Source: Falsiroseomonas sp051433195
Lineage (GTDB): Bacteria > Pseudomonadota > Alphaproteobacteria > Acetobacterales > Acetobacteraceae
Direction of reading: 5' to 3'
DNA: 64,000 nt
Assembly (NCBI RefSeq): GCF_051433195.1
Contig: NZ_JBHMFT010000023.1
Coordinates: 1-64,000 of the forward strand
Shown here: positions 28,362 to 37,174 of the stretch, in pieces
Layout: every line of letters starts with the position of its first letter
How positions within the stretch are numbered: the first letter of the stretch is position 1
Position numbers and translations under genes: made by a program
The notes under the pieces: model-generated
Database searches by the model: none
Seen by the model: the letters and a program-made list of their open reading frames with translations, nothing else
Told to the model about the DNA's origin: nothing

Positions 28362-28436
28362 GGCCGCATCCGCGGCCTTGGCTCGCCGCATTGGCGGCGG
28401 GCCGCATTCGCGGCCTCGGCCCGCGTATCGCGGGCC
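28362..28436. repeat. Array of four consecutive hairpins between atpD and atpC
   Basis: Four short perfect palindromes follow one another: 6-bp stems at 28362–28377, 28384–28399 and 28400–28415, each with a 4-nt loop of the form ATYS/ATTG, and an 8-bp stem at 28418–28436 with loop TAT. No gene fits in this 147-bp gap. The repeating 'CCGC-AT-N-N-GCGG' design suggests local amplification of one palindromic unit. Confidence 0.75.
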
Positions 28437-28465
28437 GCCTTTGTTGGATTTGATGGGGTAGCGCC

Positions 28466-28876
28466 ATGGCCACCTTCCAGTTCGAACTCGTCTCCCCCGA
28501 GAAGCTGCTGCTGAGCCGCGCCGTGGAGATGGCGGTGCTGCCGGCGGCGGAAGGCGAGATGGGCGTGCTGCCCGGCCATGCGCCGATGATCGTCACCCTC
28601 CGCGGCGGCATCATCGCCGTGACCGAAGGCGGACAGATCACCGAGCGGCTGTTCGTCGGCGGTGGCTTCGCCGAAGTGACGCCGGAGCGCTGCACCGTGC
28701 TGGCGGACGACGCCGTGCCGGTCGCGCAGCTTTCCAAGGCCGCGGCCGAGACCAAGCTGCGGGAGGCCGAGGCGGCCTACACCGCCGCCGCCATGGACAC
28801 GCCGGAAAAGCGCGACGCCACCATGGCGCGCCTGCTTTCGGCGCGCGCCATGGCCCAGGCAGCCGAAGCGGCGTAA
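28466..28876 (+). CDS. atpC: ATP synthase F1 epsilon subunit
   Basis: Rotor-associated regulatory subunit, 136 residues. The N-terminal β-barrel begins FQFELVSPEKLLLSRAVEMAVLPAAEGEMGVLPGHAP (residues about 4–40, with the usual EGEMGVLPGHAP core). The Ala-rich C-terminal helical hairpin follows. It is last in atpHAGDC but is separated from atpD by an unusual 147-bp hairpin-rich gap, so its expression may be set independently. F0 genes are not in the window, as usual for Alphaproteobacteria. Confidence 0.96.
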   Translation: MATFQFELVSPEKLLLSRAVEMAVLPAAEGEMGVLPGHAPMIVTLRGGIIAVTEGGQITERLFVGGGFAEVTPERCTVLADDAVPVAQLSKAAAETKLREAEAAYTAAAMDTPEKRDATMARLLSARAMAQAAEAA

Positions 28877-28952
28877 GCCAGGCGGGGCGCTTGAAACTGC
28901 CTCCCCGCCGCAAGACATTAAGCGGCGGACTGAACCGGGGGCGATTGGCGGC

Positions 28953-29816
28953 ATGAAGCACTGGCGTATCGAGCAGATCGGCTGGGACCAGTTCGACCCC
29001 GCCCGGCTCGATCCAGAGATCGTGCCGCTGGTGAAGGCCGCCGCGATGGTCGAGCGCAATGGCGACGACTACGCGCTGTACCTGCAATCCGTCTTCCACG
29101 ACGACCCGGACTTCCACCAGGCCGCCGCCCATTGGGCGGAGGAGGAGGTCCAGCATGGCGATGCGCTCGGCAAATGGGCGATGCTGGCCGATCCTAGCTG
29201 GGATTTCGAACAGGCCTTTGCCCGATATCGCGCCGGCTACAAGATCGACATCAAGGCCGATGCCTCCATTCGCGGCTCCCGCACCGGTGAGCTGATTGCC
29301 CGCTGCATGGTCGAGACCGGCACCAGCAGCTACTACACCGCGCTTGGCGAGGCGACGGATGAGCCGGTGCTCAAGGAAGTCTGCAAGCTGATCGCGGCGG
29401 ATGAATACCGCCACTTCAAGCTGTTCTACGACCATATGAAGCGCTACCTGGGCCGGGAGAAGCTGTCCTTCCTGCAACGGCTGCGGGTCGCCGCCGGCCG
29501 GATCGGCGAATCGGAGGACGATGAACTCGCCTTCGCCTTCCACTGCGGCAACGAGGCGATCGACACCCCCTACAGCCATGATCGTTGCATTGCGGGATAC
29601 ATGGGCCGCGCCATGGCCTATTACCGCTTCCGGCACATCGAGCGGGGCATGGGCATGGTGTTCAAGTCGGTCGGACTGCAACCGCGCGGGCGGATGTCGC
29701 TGCTCGCGGCGAAGGGCGCCTGGCGGCTGATGGCCTGGCGCTGCGGCCGCTACCAGGCGCTGCTGGCCAGGCCGGCGCCGACCACGGGTGCCACCACCCC
29801 GGCGATGGCCGCCTGA
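28953..29816 (+). CDS. Ferritin-like diiron protein (acyl-ACP desaturase-like)
   Basis: A 287-residue helical protein with two EXXH-type iron motifs: EEEVQHG near residue 67 and ADEYRHFK near residue 152. Single carboxylates lie in between (TGELIARCMVETGTSSYY). This spacing fits the ferritin-like fold of soluble acyl-ACP desaturases and related oxidases. The substrate is unknown. Its TGA is followed two bases later by the TTG start of the xylanase gene, so the two are probably co-translated even though no functional link is obvious. Confidence 0.75.
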   Translation: MKHWRIEQIGWDQFDPARLDPEIVPLVKAAAMVERNGDDYALYLQSVFHDDPDFHQAAAHWAEEEVQHGDALGKWAMLADPSWDFEQAFARYRAGYKIDIKADASIRGSRTGELIARCMVETGTSSYYTALGEATDEPVLKEVCKLIAADEYRHFKLFYDHMKRYLGREKLSFLQRLRVAAGRIGESEDDELAFAFHCGNEAIDTPYSHDRCIAGYMGRAMAYYRFRHIERGMGMVFKSVGLQPRGRMSLLAAKGAWRLMAWRCGRYQALLARPAPTTGATTPAMAA

Positions 29817-29818
29817 CC

Positions 29819-30961
29819 TTGCCGCTGTCCCGCCGGGCGCTCGCCCCCCTGCTCGTGGCGCCCCTCGTGGCTTCCCGGGCCGCACAGGCGCAATCCTTCA
29901 CGCCCGCCAGCGCGCCGGATCGGCCGCTGGCCGAGATCGCGCAGTCGCGCGGCTTCACCTATGGCTGCGCCGTCACCGCGCAGCTGATCGCGGAGGAGCC
30001 GCAATTCGCAGCCCTGGTGGCGCAGGAGGCCGGCATCCTGGTGCCGGAATACGAGGCCAAGTTCGAGAGCCTGCAACCGGAGGCCGGCCGCTTCGACTTC
30101 GCCAAGCTCGATGCGCTGCTGAGCTGGGCGGAACACTTCCGCAAGCCGCTGCGCGGCCATGCGCTGGTCTGGCACAATTCGCTGCCGGCCTGGGTGCCGC
30201 CGGTCCTGGCCGAGAGCCGCGCCCGCGCCCAGGGGGTGATGGAGGCGCATTTCGACCGTGTGCTGACGCACACCCGCGCCCGAATCCGCGACTGGGACGT
30301 GGTGAACGAGCCCGTCGCCAACCCGCCGGGTTCCGACGTGCCGGAACCGGCCGGCAACAGCGGCGACCTGCGCAGCACGCCCTGGCTGCGGGCGCTCGGC
30401 CCCGACTACATCCCGATGGCGCTGCGCGCCGCAAGGCAGCGCGATGCCACGCTGCGCCTGACCCTGAACGACTATGGCGTGGAGGCGGACAGCCCCTCGG
30501 CCGAGGAAAAGCGGCGCCGGCTGCTGCGCCTGCTGCGCAGCCTGCGTGACCGCAACGTGCCGCTCGACGCCGTCGGCATCCAGGCCCATCTGCAGATGCG
30601 GGAGGCGTTCAACCCCGCCATCTTCGCGCGCTTCGTCCGCGACATCCGCGCGCTGGACCTGCAGGTGCTGATCACGGAGATGGACGTGCGGGAGGTGCGG
30701 CCGCCGGTCGGCGATTTCGTCGCCCGCGATGCCTCGGTCGCGCTGCGCAGCCACGCCTTCGCCTCCGCCGCCTTCGAGGGCGGGGCGCGCACCCTGCTGA
30801 CCTGGGGCATCAGCGACCGCTGGTCCTGGCTGCACCGGGAACAGGCGGTGGCGCTGGACCCCGGCGACGTGCATCGCGGCCTGCCCTATGACTGGGAGCT
30901 GAACCGCAAGCAGATGTGGCGCGCCCTGGCCCGCGCGTTTCTGGGCCAGGGCGTCGGCTGA
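29819..30961 (+). CDS. Secreted GH10 endo-1,4-β-xylanase-type enzyme
   Basis: Glycoside hydrolase family 10 protein, about 380 residues. It starts at TTG 29819 with a signal peptide (LPLSRRALAPLLVAPLVAS, cleavage near AQAQ). The retaining mechanism residues are visible: acid/base Glu in DWDVVNEP near residue 162 and nucleophile Glu in LITEMDVR near 286. GHALVWHN near residue 115 and WGISDRWSW near 325 are further family marks. It would hydrolyse xylan or a related β-1,4-polymer outside the cytoplasm. There is no carbohydrate-binding module. The final codons GTC GGC TGA lie in a 15-bp repeat copied 26 bp downstream. Confidence 0.9.
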   Translation: MPLSRRALAPLLVAPLVASRAAQAQSFTPASAPDRPLAEIAQSRGFTYGCAVTAQLIAEEPQFAALVAQEAGILVPEYEAKFESLQPEAGRFDFAKLDALLSWAEHFRKPLRGHALVWHNSLPAWVPPVLAESRARAQGVMEAHFDRVLTHTRARIRDWDVVNEPVANPPGSDVPEPAGNSGDLRSTPWLRALGPDYIPMALRAARQRDATLRLTLNDYGVEADSPSAEEKRRRLLRLLRSLRDRNVPLDAVGIQAHLQMREAFNPAIFARFVRDIRALDLQVLITEMDVREVRPPVGDFVARDASVALRSHAFASAAFEGGARTLLTWGISDRWSWLHREQAVALDPGDVHRGLPYDWELNRKQMWRALARAFLGQGVG

Positions 30962-30991
30962 CGCCGAGGGGACAATGCGTCGGCTGACGCC
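30951..30991. repeat. Direct repeat of the xylanase 3' end
   Basis: The 15-bp GCGTCGGCTGACGCC at 30951–30965 contains the xylanase stop codon and recurs exactly at 30977–30991, a 26-bp offset. The second copy abuts the rppH stop on the other strand and forms a 7-bp stem there (CGGCTGA with TCAGCCG, 30981–30998). That arrangement may terminate both converging genes. Confidence 0.8.
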
Positions 30992-31471
30992 TCAGCCGGC
31001 GAATCGGGAAAATTCGCGCACCAGTTCGAGGTAGATGTCGCGCTTGAAGGACACGGCGAGGTCCGGCAGTTCGGCAAGCCCGGCCCAGCGCCAGGCGTCG
31101 AATTCCGGATGCGGGTCGGCGTCGAGCCGGATATCGGCATCCTCGCCGAGGAACCGCAGCGCGAACCAGCGCTGCCGCTGGCCGCGGTATTTCTGCGCCA
31201 TCCGCATGGATCGCAGCTCCGGCGGGAAGTCGTAGCTCAGCCACTCCGGGTGCTCGGCGATGATCTCGGCGCGGTCGGTGCCGATTTCCTCGGCCAGCTC
31301 GCGCAGCACGGCGAGGCGCAGATCCTCCCCCGCATCGACGCCACCCTGCGGCAATTGCCACCCGCCGGCGCGGCCTTCGGCGTTGGGCATGTCGGCACGG
31401 CGGGCCACCAGCACGCGGCCGTCGCGGTTGAACAGGACGGCGCCGACATTGGTGCGGTAGGGGAGGCTCAT
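30992..31471 (-). CDS. rppH: RNA pyrophosphohydrolase
   Basis: Nudix hydrolase of 159 residues that removes pyrophosphate from mRNA 5' ends, starting decay. The Nudix box GGVDAGEDLRLAVLRELAEEIG spans about residues 43–64 with all catalytic Glu residues. YRTNVGAVLFNRDGRVLVARR and WQLPQGG match the RppH subgroup. It is last in the minus-strand envC–ctpA–deacetylase–rppH series and converges with the xylanase gene. The start ATG at 31471 agrees with family length. Confidence 0.93.
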   Translation of the reverse strand: MSLPYRTNVGAVLFNRDGRVLVARRADMPNAEGRAGGWQLPQGGVDAGEDLRLAVLRELAEEIGTDRAEIIAEHPEWLSYDFPPELRSMRMAQKYRGQRQRWFALRFLGEDADIRLDADPHPEFDAWRWAGLAELPDLAVSFKRDIYLELVREFSRFAG

Positions 31472-31502
31472 GCCGGGCTTGTAGCTGGTGGCGCCGCGTC
31501 CC

Positions 31503-32642
31503 TCAACGCGCCGCCTGCGTGCCGGGTCGCCGCAGCAGCACGGTGACCGGCGCCAGCACCGCGCCGCGATCCTCGAGCCCCGCGGACCAGGCCAGGATGG
31601 CGGCGGTGAAGAAGGGCGTCGGGTTGCCGAGCAGGCCGAGGGCGGAGCCGTTGCGCAACGCCAGTGCTTCCAGCTCCGTCAGGCGGCGTTCGACCTCGCT
31701 GCGGGTCTCGGAGGGTTCGTCGAGGATCAGGTCCACCGTGCGGCCGAAGGCACGCGCCGGGGTGGGGGCGCCTGGGCGCGGGTCGATATAGAGAAGCCCG
31801 CGGGTGGTCAGCGCCGCCTGGATAATGCCGAGCAATTCGGCATTGGCGGCGAAACGCTCGCCGCGCAGCCGGCCGAGCGCGCCGATGGCGCCGACCTGGC
31901 CCTGCATGCGGGACAGCGCCCAGTCCAGCCGTTCCAGATTTTCCTCCACCGGCCGGCCGGTCAGCAGGGCGCGGTCGCCGGGGTCGGCGAACTGGCCGTA
32001 GCCGGCCGGCTCCAGCGGCAGCGCCGTCAGCACCTCCATCCCGCGCGCCCGGGCGCGTTCCAGCAGCGGCTCGGGGCGCTGGGCGTAGGGGCTGAAGGCG
32101 AGGGTGACGGCGCCGGGCAGCCGGCGGATGGCTTCCTCCGAATGCTGGGCGAACAGGCCCATATTGCCGATGATCAGGCCGATGCGCGGGCGGCGTTCCG
32201 CGTCCCGGTCGAAGGGGCGGGCATAGTGGCGGATGGAGGTGCGGCCATCCGGCCCCAGCTTCGGCACCAGCCCGGCGCGGGTCCGCTCCAGCATTTCGGG
32301 CTCGGGCTCCGCGATCCGGGGCTCGGCGGCGCCCTGTTGCGGCATGGCGACCGGCGTGACCAGCGGCGGTGGGGCCGGGGCGGCTGGCGGTTCGGTCCGC
32401 ACCGGGGCTCCGGTTGCGGCGATGGGCTCGGCGGCGGCTGGCACCGGGGCTTCGATGAACGGTTCGGCAACCACGGTCGCGGCGGGTGCCGGCGGCGCCG
32501 GGTCGGCGGCCGCCGGGGTCGCTGGCGCCGCGACGCTGGCTGCATCAGGCGGCCCCAGCCATTGCAGCGTGCCGGTCCCCGCAACGAGGGCCAGCACAAC
32601 GACCGCCCAGAACGCCCCCAGGGCCCGGCGGCCGCGAGTCAC
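31503..32642 (-). CDS. Divergent polysaccharide deacetylase family protein (DUF610/YibQ-like)
   Basis: A 379-residue protein beginning with GTG. After a short cytoplasmic start there is one membrane-anchor helix (LGAFWAVVVLALVAGTGTLQWL), a long Pro/Ala linker (about residues 35–125), then the divergent deacetylase domain (RPRIGLIIGNMGL near 153 and LTLAFSPYAQ near 180). The family lies next to envC and ctpA in many Proteobacteria and is thought to act on the cell envelope; direct chemistry is unproven. It lies 51 bp after ctpA on the same strand. Confidence 0.83.
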   Translation of the reverse strand: MTRGRRALGAFWAVVVLALVAGTGTLQWLGPPDAASVAAPATPAAADPAPPAPAATVVAEPFIEAPVPAAAEPIAATGAPVRTEPPAAPAPPPLVTPVAMPQQGAAEPRIAEPEPEMLERTRAGLVPKLGPDGRTSIRHYARPFDRDAERRPRIGLIIGNMGLFAQHSEEAIRRLPGAVTLAFSPYAQRPEPLLERARARGMEVLTALPLEPAGYGQFADPGDRALLTGRPVEENLERLDWALSRMQGQVGAIGALGRLRGERFAANAELLGIIQAALTTRGLLYIDPRPGAPTPARAFGRTVDLILDEPSETRSEVERRLTELEALALRNGSALGLLGNPTPFFTAAILAWSAGLEDRGAVLAPVTVLLRRPGTQAAR

Positions 32643-32676
32643 GGCCGGCGCAGCGCGGCCCGACGCGGTGTCTCCC

Positions 32677-32705
32677 TCAGCGATGCGCCAGGGTCAGCGT
32701 TGCGC
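32677..32705. repeat. Direct repeat of the ctpA 3' end
   Basis: The minus-strand end of ctpA, GCGCAACGCTGA (32694–32705), is repeated with one mismatch as GCGCATCGCTGA at 32677–32688, a 17-bp offset. Both copies contain a TGA. It is one of several stop-codon-spanning repeats in this window. Confidence 0.65.
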
Positions 32706-34211
32706 ACGGCGCTGCGGGGTGCCGGGGGCGGCGGCGATGTTGCGCAGCAACTGGACCGCCTGCTGCAACTGGTGGTCGGTTTCCGGCTTGGTCGGATCGA
32801 AGGCCGCGGCGCCCTCGGCGGGCTGGCGCACCACGCGGTCCACCACGCCGGCCGGCAGGTTCAGCGCCGGCAGGGGCGGCGGCGGGGTCGGGTCCACGCT
32901 GCTGTCATTGTCGTTGCGCAGCGACCGCCGCAGGTCGGATTCGCGGTCACGCTCCCGCGCCGTGATGTTCGGGTCCGGACGGCTGGCCAGCACCTCGATA
33001 TCCGGCTCGATCCCGGTCGCCTGGATCGAGCGGCCGGAGGGCGTGTAGTAGCGCGCGGTGGTCAGGCGGATGGCGCCGTTGCCGGGGATCGGCATGACGG
33101 TCTGCACGCTGCCCTTGCCGAACGACTTCACGCCCATGACGACGGCGCGGCGATGGTCCTGCAGGGCGCCGGCGACGATTTCCGACGCGCTGGCGGAGCC
33201 GGAATTGACCAGCACCACGATGGGCAGACCCTGGGCGATGTCGCCCGGACGGGCATTCCAGCGCTGCGCATCCTCCGGCCGGCGGGCACGGGTGGAGACG
33301 ATCTCCCCCTGGTCGAGGAAATCATCCGTCACCTGCACCGCCTGGTCGAGCAGGCCGCCCGGGTTGTTGCGCAGGTCCAGCACCAGGCCGCGCAGGTTGT
33401 TGCCGGCCTGGTTGCGCATGGTGGTCATGGCATTGCGCAGCGCCGATTCGGTGCGCTCGTTGAAGGAGGACAGCCGGATATAGGCGATGTCGTTGCCTTC
33501 CAGCCGGAAGCGCGCCACCTGCGGGCGGATCACGTCGCGGGTCAGGGAGATTTCCACCGGCCGGGCCTCGCCCTCGCGCCGGATGGTCAGGCGGATGGAA
33601 CTGCCGCGCTCGCCGCGCATCTGTTCCACCGCGTCCTGCAGCGACAGGCCCTGGGTGGACTGGCCGTTCAGATGGGTGATGAGGTCGCCCGGCTTGACCC
33701 CGGCGCGGGAGGCCGGCGTGTCGTCGATCGGGCTGATCACCTTCACGTAGCCGCCTTCCTGCGTCACCTCGATGCCGAGGCCGCCGAATTCGCCGCGCGT
33801 CTGCACCTGCATGTCCCGGAAGGACCGCGGGTTCATGTAGGAGGAATGCGGGTCGAGTCCCTGGAGCATGCCGTTGATGGCGCTCTCGATCACGTCGCGA
33901 TCCGTCACCGGCACCACGTATTCGGCGCGGATGCGCTCGAACACGTCGCCGAACAGGTTCAGCAGCCGGTAGGTCTCGGCGCGGCCGCCTTCCTGCGCCC
34001 AGGCCTGCATGCCGGGCACCGCGACCATGGGGCCGACCACCGCACCGGCCAGGAAGGCCGCCGTGACCGCACCCGCGACGCCGAGCCGGCGCCTGCGGGA
34101 GGGCTTCGCCGGTTGCATCAGCACAGCCTGGCCCGCATTCGGCATCCTGCCGTTGTTGCCCCGGTCCCCGTTGTTTCCAGAGACATCCTTGTTTCCAGAC
34201 ACGTCGCTCAT
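32694..34211 (-). CDS. ctpA: Carboxyl-terminal processing protease, S41 family
   Basis: Periplasmic Ser/Lys protease of about 505 residues. After a Ser/Gly/Asn-rich repetitive leader there is a signal-anchor (RRLGVAGAVTAAFLAGAVVG). The PDZ domain has GGLGIEVTQEGG near residue 145. The catalytic core has the Ser in VNSGSASASEIVAG near 340 and the Lys in KSFGKGSVQT near 368. The C-terminus is Pro-rich. It degrades or matures envelope proteins and controls murein hydrolases. ATG 34211 gives a tail with repeated VSGN; an internal ATG before PNAGQAV could be the true start. It follows envC after 76 bp. Confidence 0.92.
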   Translation of the reverse strand: MSDVSGNKDVSGNNGDRGNNGRMPNAGQAVLMQPAKPSRRRRLGVAGAVTAAFLAGAVVGPMVAVPGMQAWAQEGGRAETYRLLNLFGDVFERIRAEYVVPVTDRDVIESAINGMLQGLDPHSSYMNPRSFRDMQVQTRGEFGGLGIEVTQEGGYVKVISPIDDTPASRAGVKPGDLITHLNGQSTQGLSLQDAVEQMRGERGSSIRLTIRREGEARPVEISLTRDVIRPQVARFRLEGNDIAYIRLSSFNERTESALRNAMTTMRNQAGNNLRGLVLDLRNNPGGLLDQAVQVTDDFLDQGEIVSTRARRPEDAQRWNARPGDIAQGLPIVVLVNSGSASASEIVAGALQDHRRAVVMGVKSFGKGSVQTVMPIPGNGAIRLTTARYYTPSGRSIQATGIEPDIEVLASRPDPNITARERDRESDLRRSLRNDNDSSVDPTPPPPLPALNLPAGVVDRVVRQPAEGAAAFDPTKPETDHQLQQAVQLLRNIAAAPGTPQRRAQR

Positions 34212-34287
34212 GCGACCACCCGATCCTTGGGTCGCGGCCCCGGGGCCGCCGACCTGACCAACATGCCCCCGGGAGATGACCCGAAGG

Positions 34288-35610
34288 TTAACCCCGCGCC
34301 GCAAACCACGGCCGCGGATCCACCGGCTGCCCGTTTCGCCGCAACTCCACATAGAGGGAACCGCCCGAACCGCCAGCGCCGCCCAGCACGCCGATCGGCT
34401 CTCCCGCCAGTAGCCGCTGCCCGGCCGCCGCGTCGAGCCGATCCATGCCGGCCAGCACGAAATGGTAGCCCCCTCCGCAATCCACAATCAACAGAAGGCC
34501 GAAGGATCGAAAAGGCGCGGCATAGACCGCGCGCCCGTTGCAGGGGGACACCACGCGGGCGCCACCGGCCGCCGCATAGGTGAGCCCGCGATGCGGCCCG
34601 CCCGGCGCCGCCTGCCCCCAACTGGTCACGATGCGGCCCCTGACGGGCAGTGCCCGGCCGCCGGACGGCACGGGAACCGCCGCCTGCCGGCCCGCGGCCG
34701 GGCGCTCCGGTGCGTCCGGTGCCGACGGGCGCGGGGCCGGGCGGGCCGCGGCCAGGCGCTGTTCCCGCTCCGCCTCCGCTGCCTGGCGCGCCTGTTCGGC
34801 GGCGCGCGCGGCGGCGTTGGCGCGGGCCCGGGCCTCCCGCCGCTCCCGGTCCCGCTCCAGGCGGGCCAGCACATCGGCCAGGTCGCCGGCCCGTGCCGCG
34901 GCGGCGGCGGCCTGGGTGGCGGCGCGTTCCTCCGCCGCCTCGGCCTCGCCGCGGCGGGTGCGAGCCACGGCCAGTTCCGCCTCGAGTCCCGCCACGGCCT
35001 CCCGCGCCGCGGCCTCGGCCTCGGCCAGCGCCATGGCTTCGCGCGCCGCCAGCCATTCGGCCTGCTGCGCTTCCGTCTGCGCCTGGCGCAGCGCGGCGGC
35101 TTCCTCCTCCATGCGGCGGATCAGGCCGCGCAGCACCAGGGCACCGCGCAGCGCATCTTCCGGCTCGCCGGGAATCGCCAGCACCGTCTCCGCCGGATAC
35201 AGCGACAGCCGCAGCATCACCGGCAGCAGGGGCCGCAATGCCGCGGCACGGTCCGCGATCTGCCGCGCCGCCCGTGCGCCATCTTCCTGCGCCGCTTCCA
35301 GGCGCGCCGATACCTCCGCCACCTCGGCCTCCGCCGCCTGCGCCAGGGCGGCGAGTTCGACGCGCCGGGCCGCCAGCGCCACCTCCTCCTCCGCCAGGTT
35401 GCGGGCGCGGGTGGCGGCGGCCTCGGCCTCGGCGCGGCGTTCCTCCGCCGCCTGTTCGGCGGCGCGCAGGTCGCGCGCGGTGGGCTGGGCGGAGGCGGGC
35501 GCGGACAACGCCAGCACGGACAGCAGCGCAAGCGCCGTGGCCAGCGGACGAAGCGCCCGGCCGTGACCCCGGCCGGCCCCCTGATCCCTCGAACCCCTCA
35601 AATGCGGCAC
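34288..35610 (-). CDS. envC: Murein hydrolase activator EnvC-like, degenerate M23 domain
   Basis: Periplasmic cell-division factor of about 440 residues. A signal peptide (ATALALLSVLALSAPASAQ) is followed by long Ala/Glu/Arg coiled coils (about residues 40–300) and a C-terminal LytM/M23 domain. The metal ligands are not intact: HRGLTYAAAGG replaces HxGxDxxA, and LYVELRRNG replaces LHFExR. It should therefore activate amidases rather than cut peptidoglycan itself, as E. coli EnvC does. The start is uncertain: GTG 35610 was chosen just before the signal peptide, and a longer ATG start at 35706 would add an unlikely leader. Confidence 0.85.
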   Translation of the reverse strand: MPHLRGSRDQGAGRGHGRALRPLATALALLSVLALSAPASAQPTARDLRAAEQAAEERRAEAEAAATRARNLAEEEVALAARRVELAALAQAAEAEVAEVSARLEAAQEDGARAARQIADRAAALRPLLPVMLRLSLYPAETVLAIPGEPEDALRGALVLRGLIRRMEEEAAALRQAQTEAQQAEWLAAREAMALAEAEAAAREAVAGLEAELAVARTRRGEAEAAEERAATQAAAAAARAGDLADVLARLERDRERREARARANAAARAAEQARQAAEAEREQRLAAARPAPRPSAPDAPERPAAGRQAAVPVPSGGRALPVRGRIVTSWGQAAPGGPHRGLTYAAAGGARVVSPCNGRAVYAAPFRSFGLLLIVDCGGGYHFVLAGMDRLDAAAGQRLLAGEPIGVLGGAGGSGGSLYVELRRNGQPVDPRPWFAARG

Positions 35611-35733
35611 CCCCTTGCTGCTTAGCGCTCGCCAGTCCGGCGGGACAACCCCGCGCCCACTGCGCGACAAGGTGCTTTGCCACGCGCGGCGACCTGGCCC
35701 CACCATCTCCGCGTCAGATCACGAAGGGTCGCA

Positions 35734-36642
35734 ATGGCCGAAGATCCCTACAAGGTCCTGGGCGTGCCGCGGGACGCGACGCCGGAGGCGATCAAGCGGG
35801 CCTACCGCAAGCTGGCGCGGCAGAACCACCCCGACCTGAACCCCGGCAAGCCGGAGGCGGAGGCACGCTTCAAGGCCGCCTCCGCCGCCAACGCCATCCT
35901 GTCGGACCCGGAGACGCGCGCGCGCTTCGACCGCGGCGAGATCGACGCCGAGGGCCAGGAGGCGGCACCCGCCGGCGGCTGGCGCCGACATGCGGATGCC
36001 GCGCAGGGCCACCGCTACGAGCCCTTCACCGATGCCGGTGTCTTCGAGGACCTGTTCGCGGACATGTTCGCCGCCCGCCAGGCCGCCGAATCGGCACCGC
36101 GGCCCGGCCGTGACGAAAGCTACCGGCTGCGCGTGCCGTTCCTGTCCGCGATGCTGGGCGCGACGGAGGAACTGGTTCTGCCGGATGGGCGCCGCCTCAG
36201 CGTCCGCATCCCGCCGGGCGTCACGACGGGCCAATCCTTGCGGCTGCGCGGCCAGGGCGGCCCTGGCCGCAATGGTGGCCCGGCCGGCAATGCCGTGATC
36301 GAGCTGGAGGTGGAGGACCACCCCTTCCTCCGCCGCGGGGGCCAGGACCTGCACATGGACCTGCCGGTGACGCTGCGGGAGGCGGTGCTGGGCGGCGCGG
36401 TGACGGTGCCGGCGCCCGGCGGCGCGCTGCGCGTCACCCTGCCGCCGGCCAGTGACACCGGCCGGCAGATCCGCCTGCGGGGCAAGGGCGTGCCCGCCCA
36501 GGGCGGCAAGCCGGCCGGCGATCTGCTGCTGACGCTGCGCGTTGTGGTGGGCAGGCCGGATGCGGCGCTGGAGGCCTTCCTGCGCGACTGGCAGCCGGAA
36601 CACCTGGAGGACCCGCGCCGGGGGATGGAGGCCGCGCCATGA
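35734..36642 (+). CDS. cbpA: DnaJ-class co-chaperone, CbpA-like
   Basis: J-domain protein of 302 residues without a zinc-finger. The J domain (residues 4–68) carries the HPD motif (NHPDLNPG). A short linker and two β-sandwich substrate-binding domains follow (RLSVRIPPGVTTGQSLRLRGQG and GALRVTLPPASDTGRQIRLRGKG). It would stimulate DnaK ATPase on client proteins. It overlaps cbpM by ATGATGA, the classical cbpA–cbpM arrangement. The pair is inserted divergently into the envC–gpmI interval of an otherwise minus-strand housekeeping block. Confidence 0.92.
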   Translation: MAEDPYKVLGVPRDATPEAIKRAYRKLARQNHPDLNPGKPEAEARFKAASAANAILSDPETRARFDRGEIDAEGQEAAPAGGWRRHADAAQGHRYEPFTDAGVFEDLFADMFAARQAAESAPRPGRDESYRLRVPFLSAMLGATEELVLPDGRRLSVRIPPGVTTGQSLRLRGQGGPGRNGGPAGNAVIELEVEDHPFLRRGGQDLHMDLPVTLREAVLGGAVTVPAPGGALRVTLPPASDTGRQIRLRGKGVPAQGGKPAGDLLLTLRVVVGRPDAALEAFLRDWQPEHLEDPRRGMEAAP

Positions 36643-36893
36643 TGACGCTGGAGTTGGTCTGCGCCCGCTTCGGGCACCTGCAGCCGGAGGAGCTGCGCGA
36701 CTGGGTCGCCGCCGGATACGTCCGCGCCGATGCCGAGGCCGGCGAGCTGCGCTTCCAGGACATCGACGTGGAGCGGGTGCGGCTGATCCTGGAACTGCGC
36801 GAGGACCTGGCCGTGGATGAGGAGGCGCTGCCGCTGGTGCTGTCGCTGCTGGACCAGATCTACGCGCTGCGGCGGCGGCTGGGAGAGGTCTGA
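36639..36893 (+). CDS. cbpM: CbpA modulator CbpM
   Basis: An 84-residue helical protein that in other bacteria binds the CbpA J-domain and inhibits it. The MerR-like helical core is visible (ELRDWVAAGYVRADA, then DIDVERVRLILELREDLAVDEEALPLVLSLLDQIY over about residues 42–75). ATG 36639 overlaps the cbpA stop; the adjacent ATG at 36642 is an alternative. Just after the gene the base composition drops and recognisable coding ends. Confidence 0.88.
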   Translation: MMTLELVCARFGHLQPEELRDWVAAGYVRADAEAGELRFQDIDVERVRLILELREDLAVDEEALPLVLSLLDQIYALRRRLGEV

Positions 36894-37174
36894 TGCATGA
36901 TTCCGGCGTCTGGCTGGTGGGGAACGATTGAAGCGTTCCAGCATGGGTGCAGCGACGCCTCGACACCTGGCCAAGCCTTCGGCGCTGACCACCTCCGGCA
37001 CTTTTGTCGGTGCCGTGCAGCAGTTCTGGATGCTGGCGGACTTCGCGCCGCGGAGGCGGCTCGCACGGGTTCCGTGGCGTTGGCGCGGCAAATCATCCGC
37101 AGGTCCGTCTGGTCGATATCCCAGGTGGTGATCAACGCCCGCCGTGCCGCCCCGACCCGTTTCTACAATGTCAT
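36894..37174. other. Non-coding or decayed stretch after cbpM
   Basis: A 281-bp stretch with no gene I can support. All six frames have short open segments of poor coding character and no ribosome-binding site. One plus-strand frame ends in INARRAAPTRFYNVIYRPGQ, which reads like protein but is not recognised. It may be a decayed gene fragment at the left border of the low-GC pocket. Confidence 0.35.
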
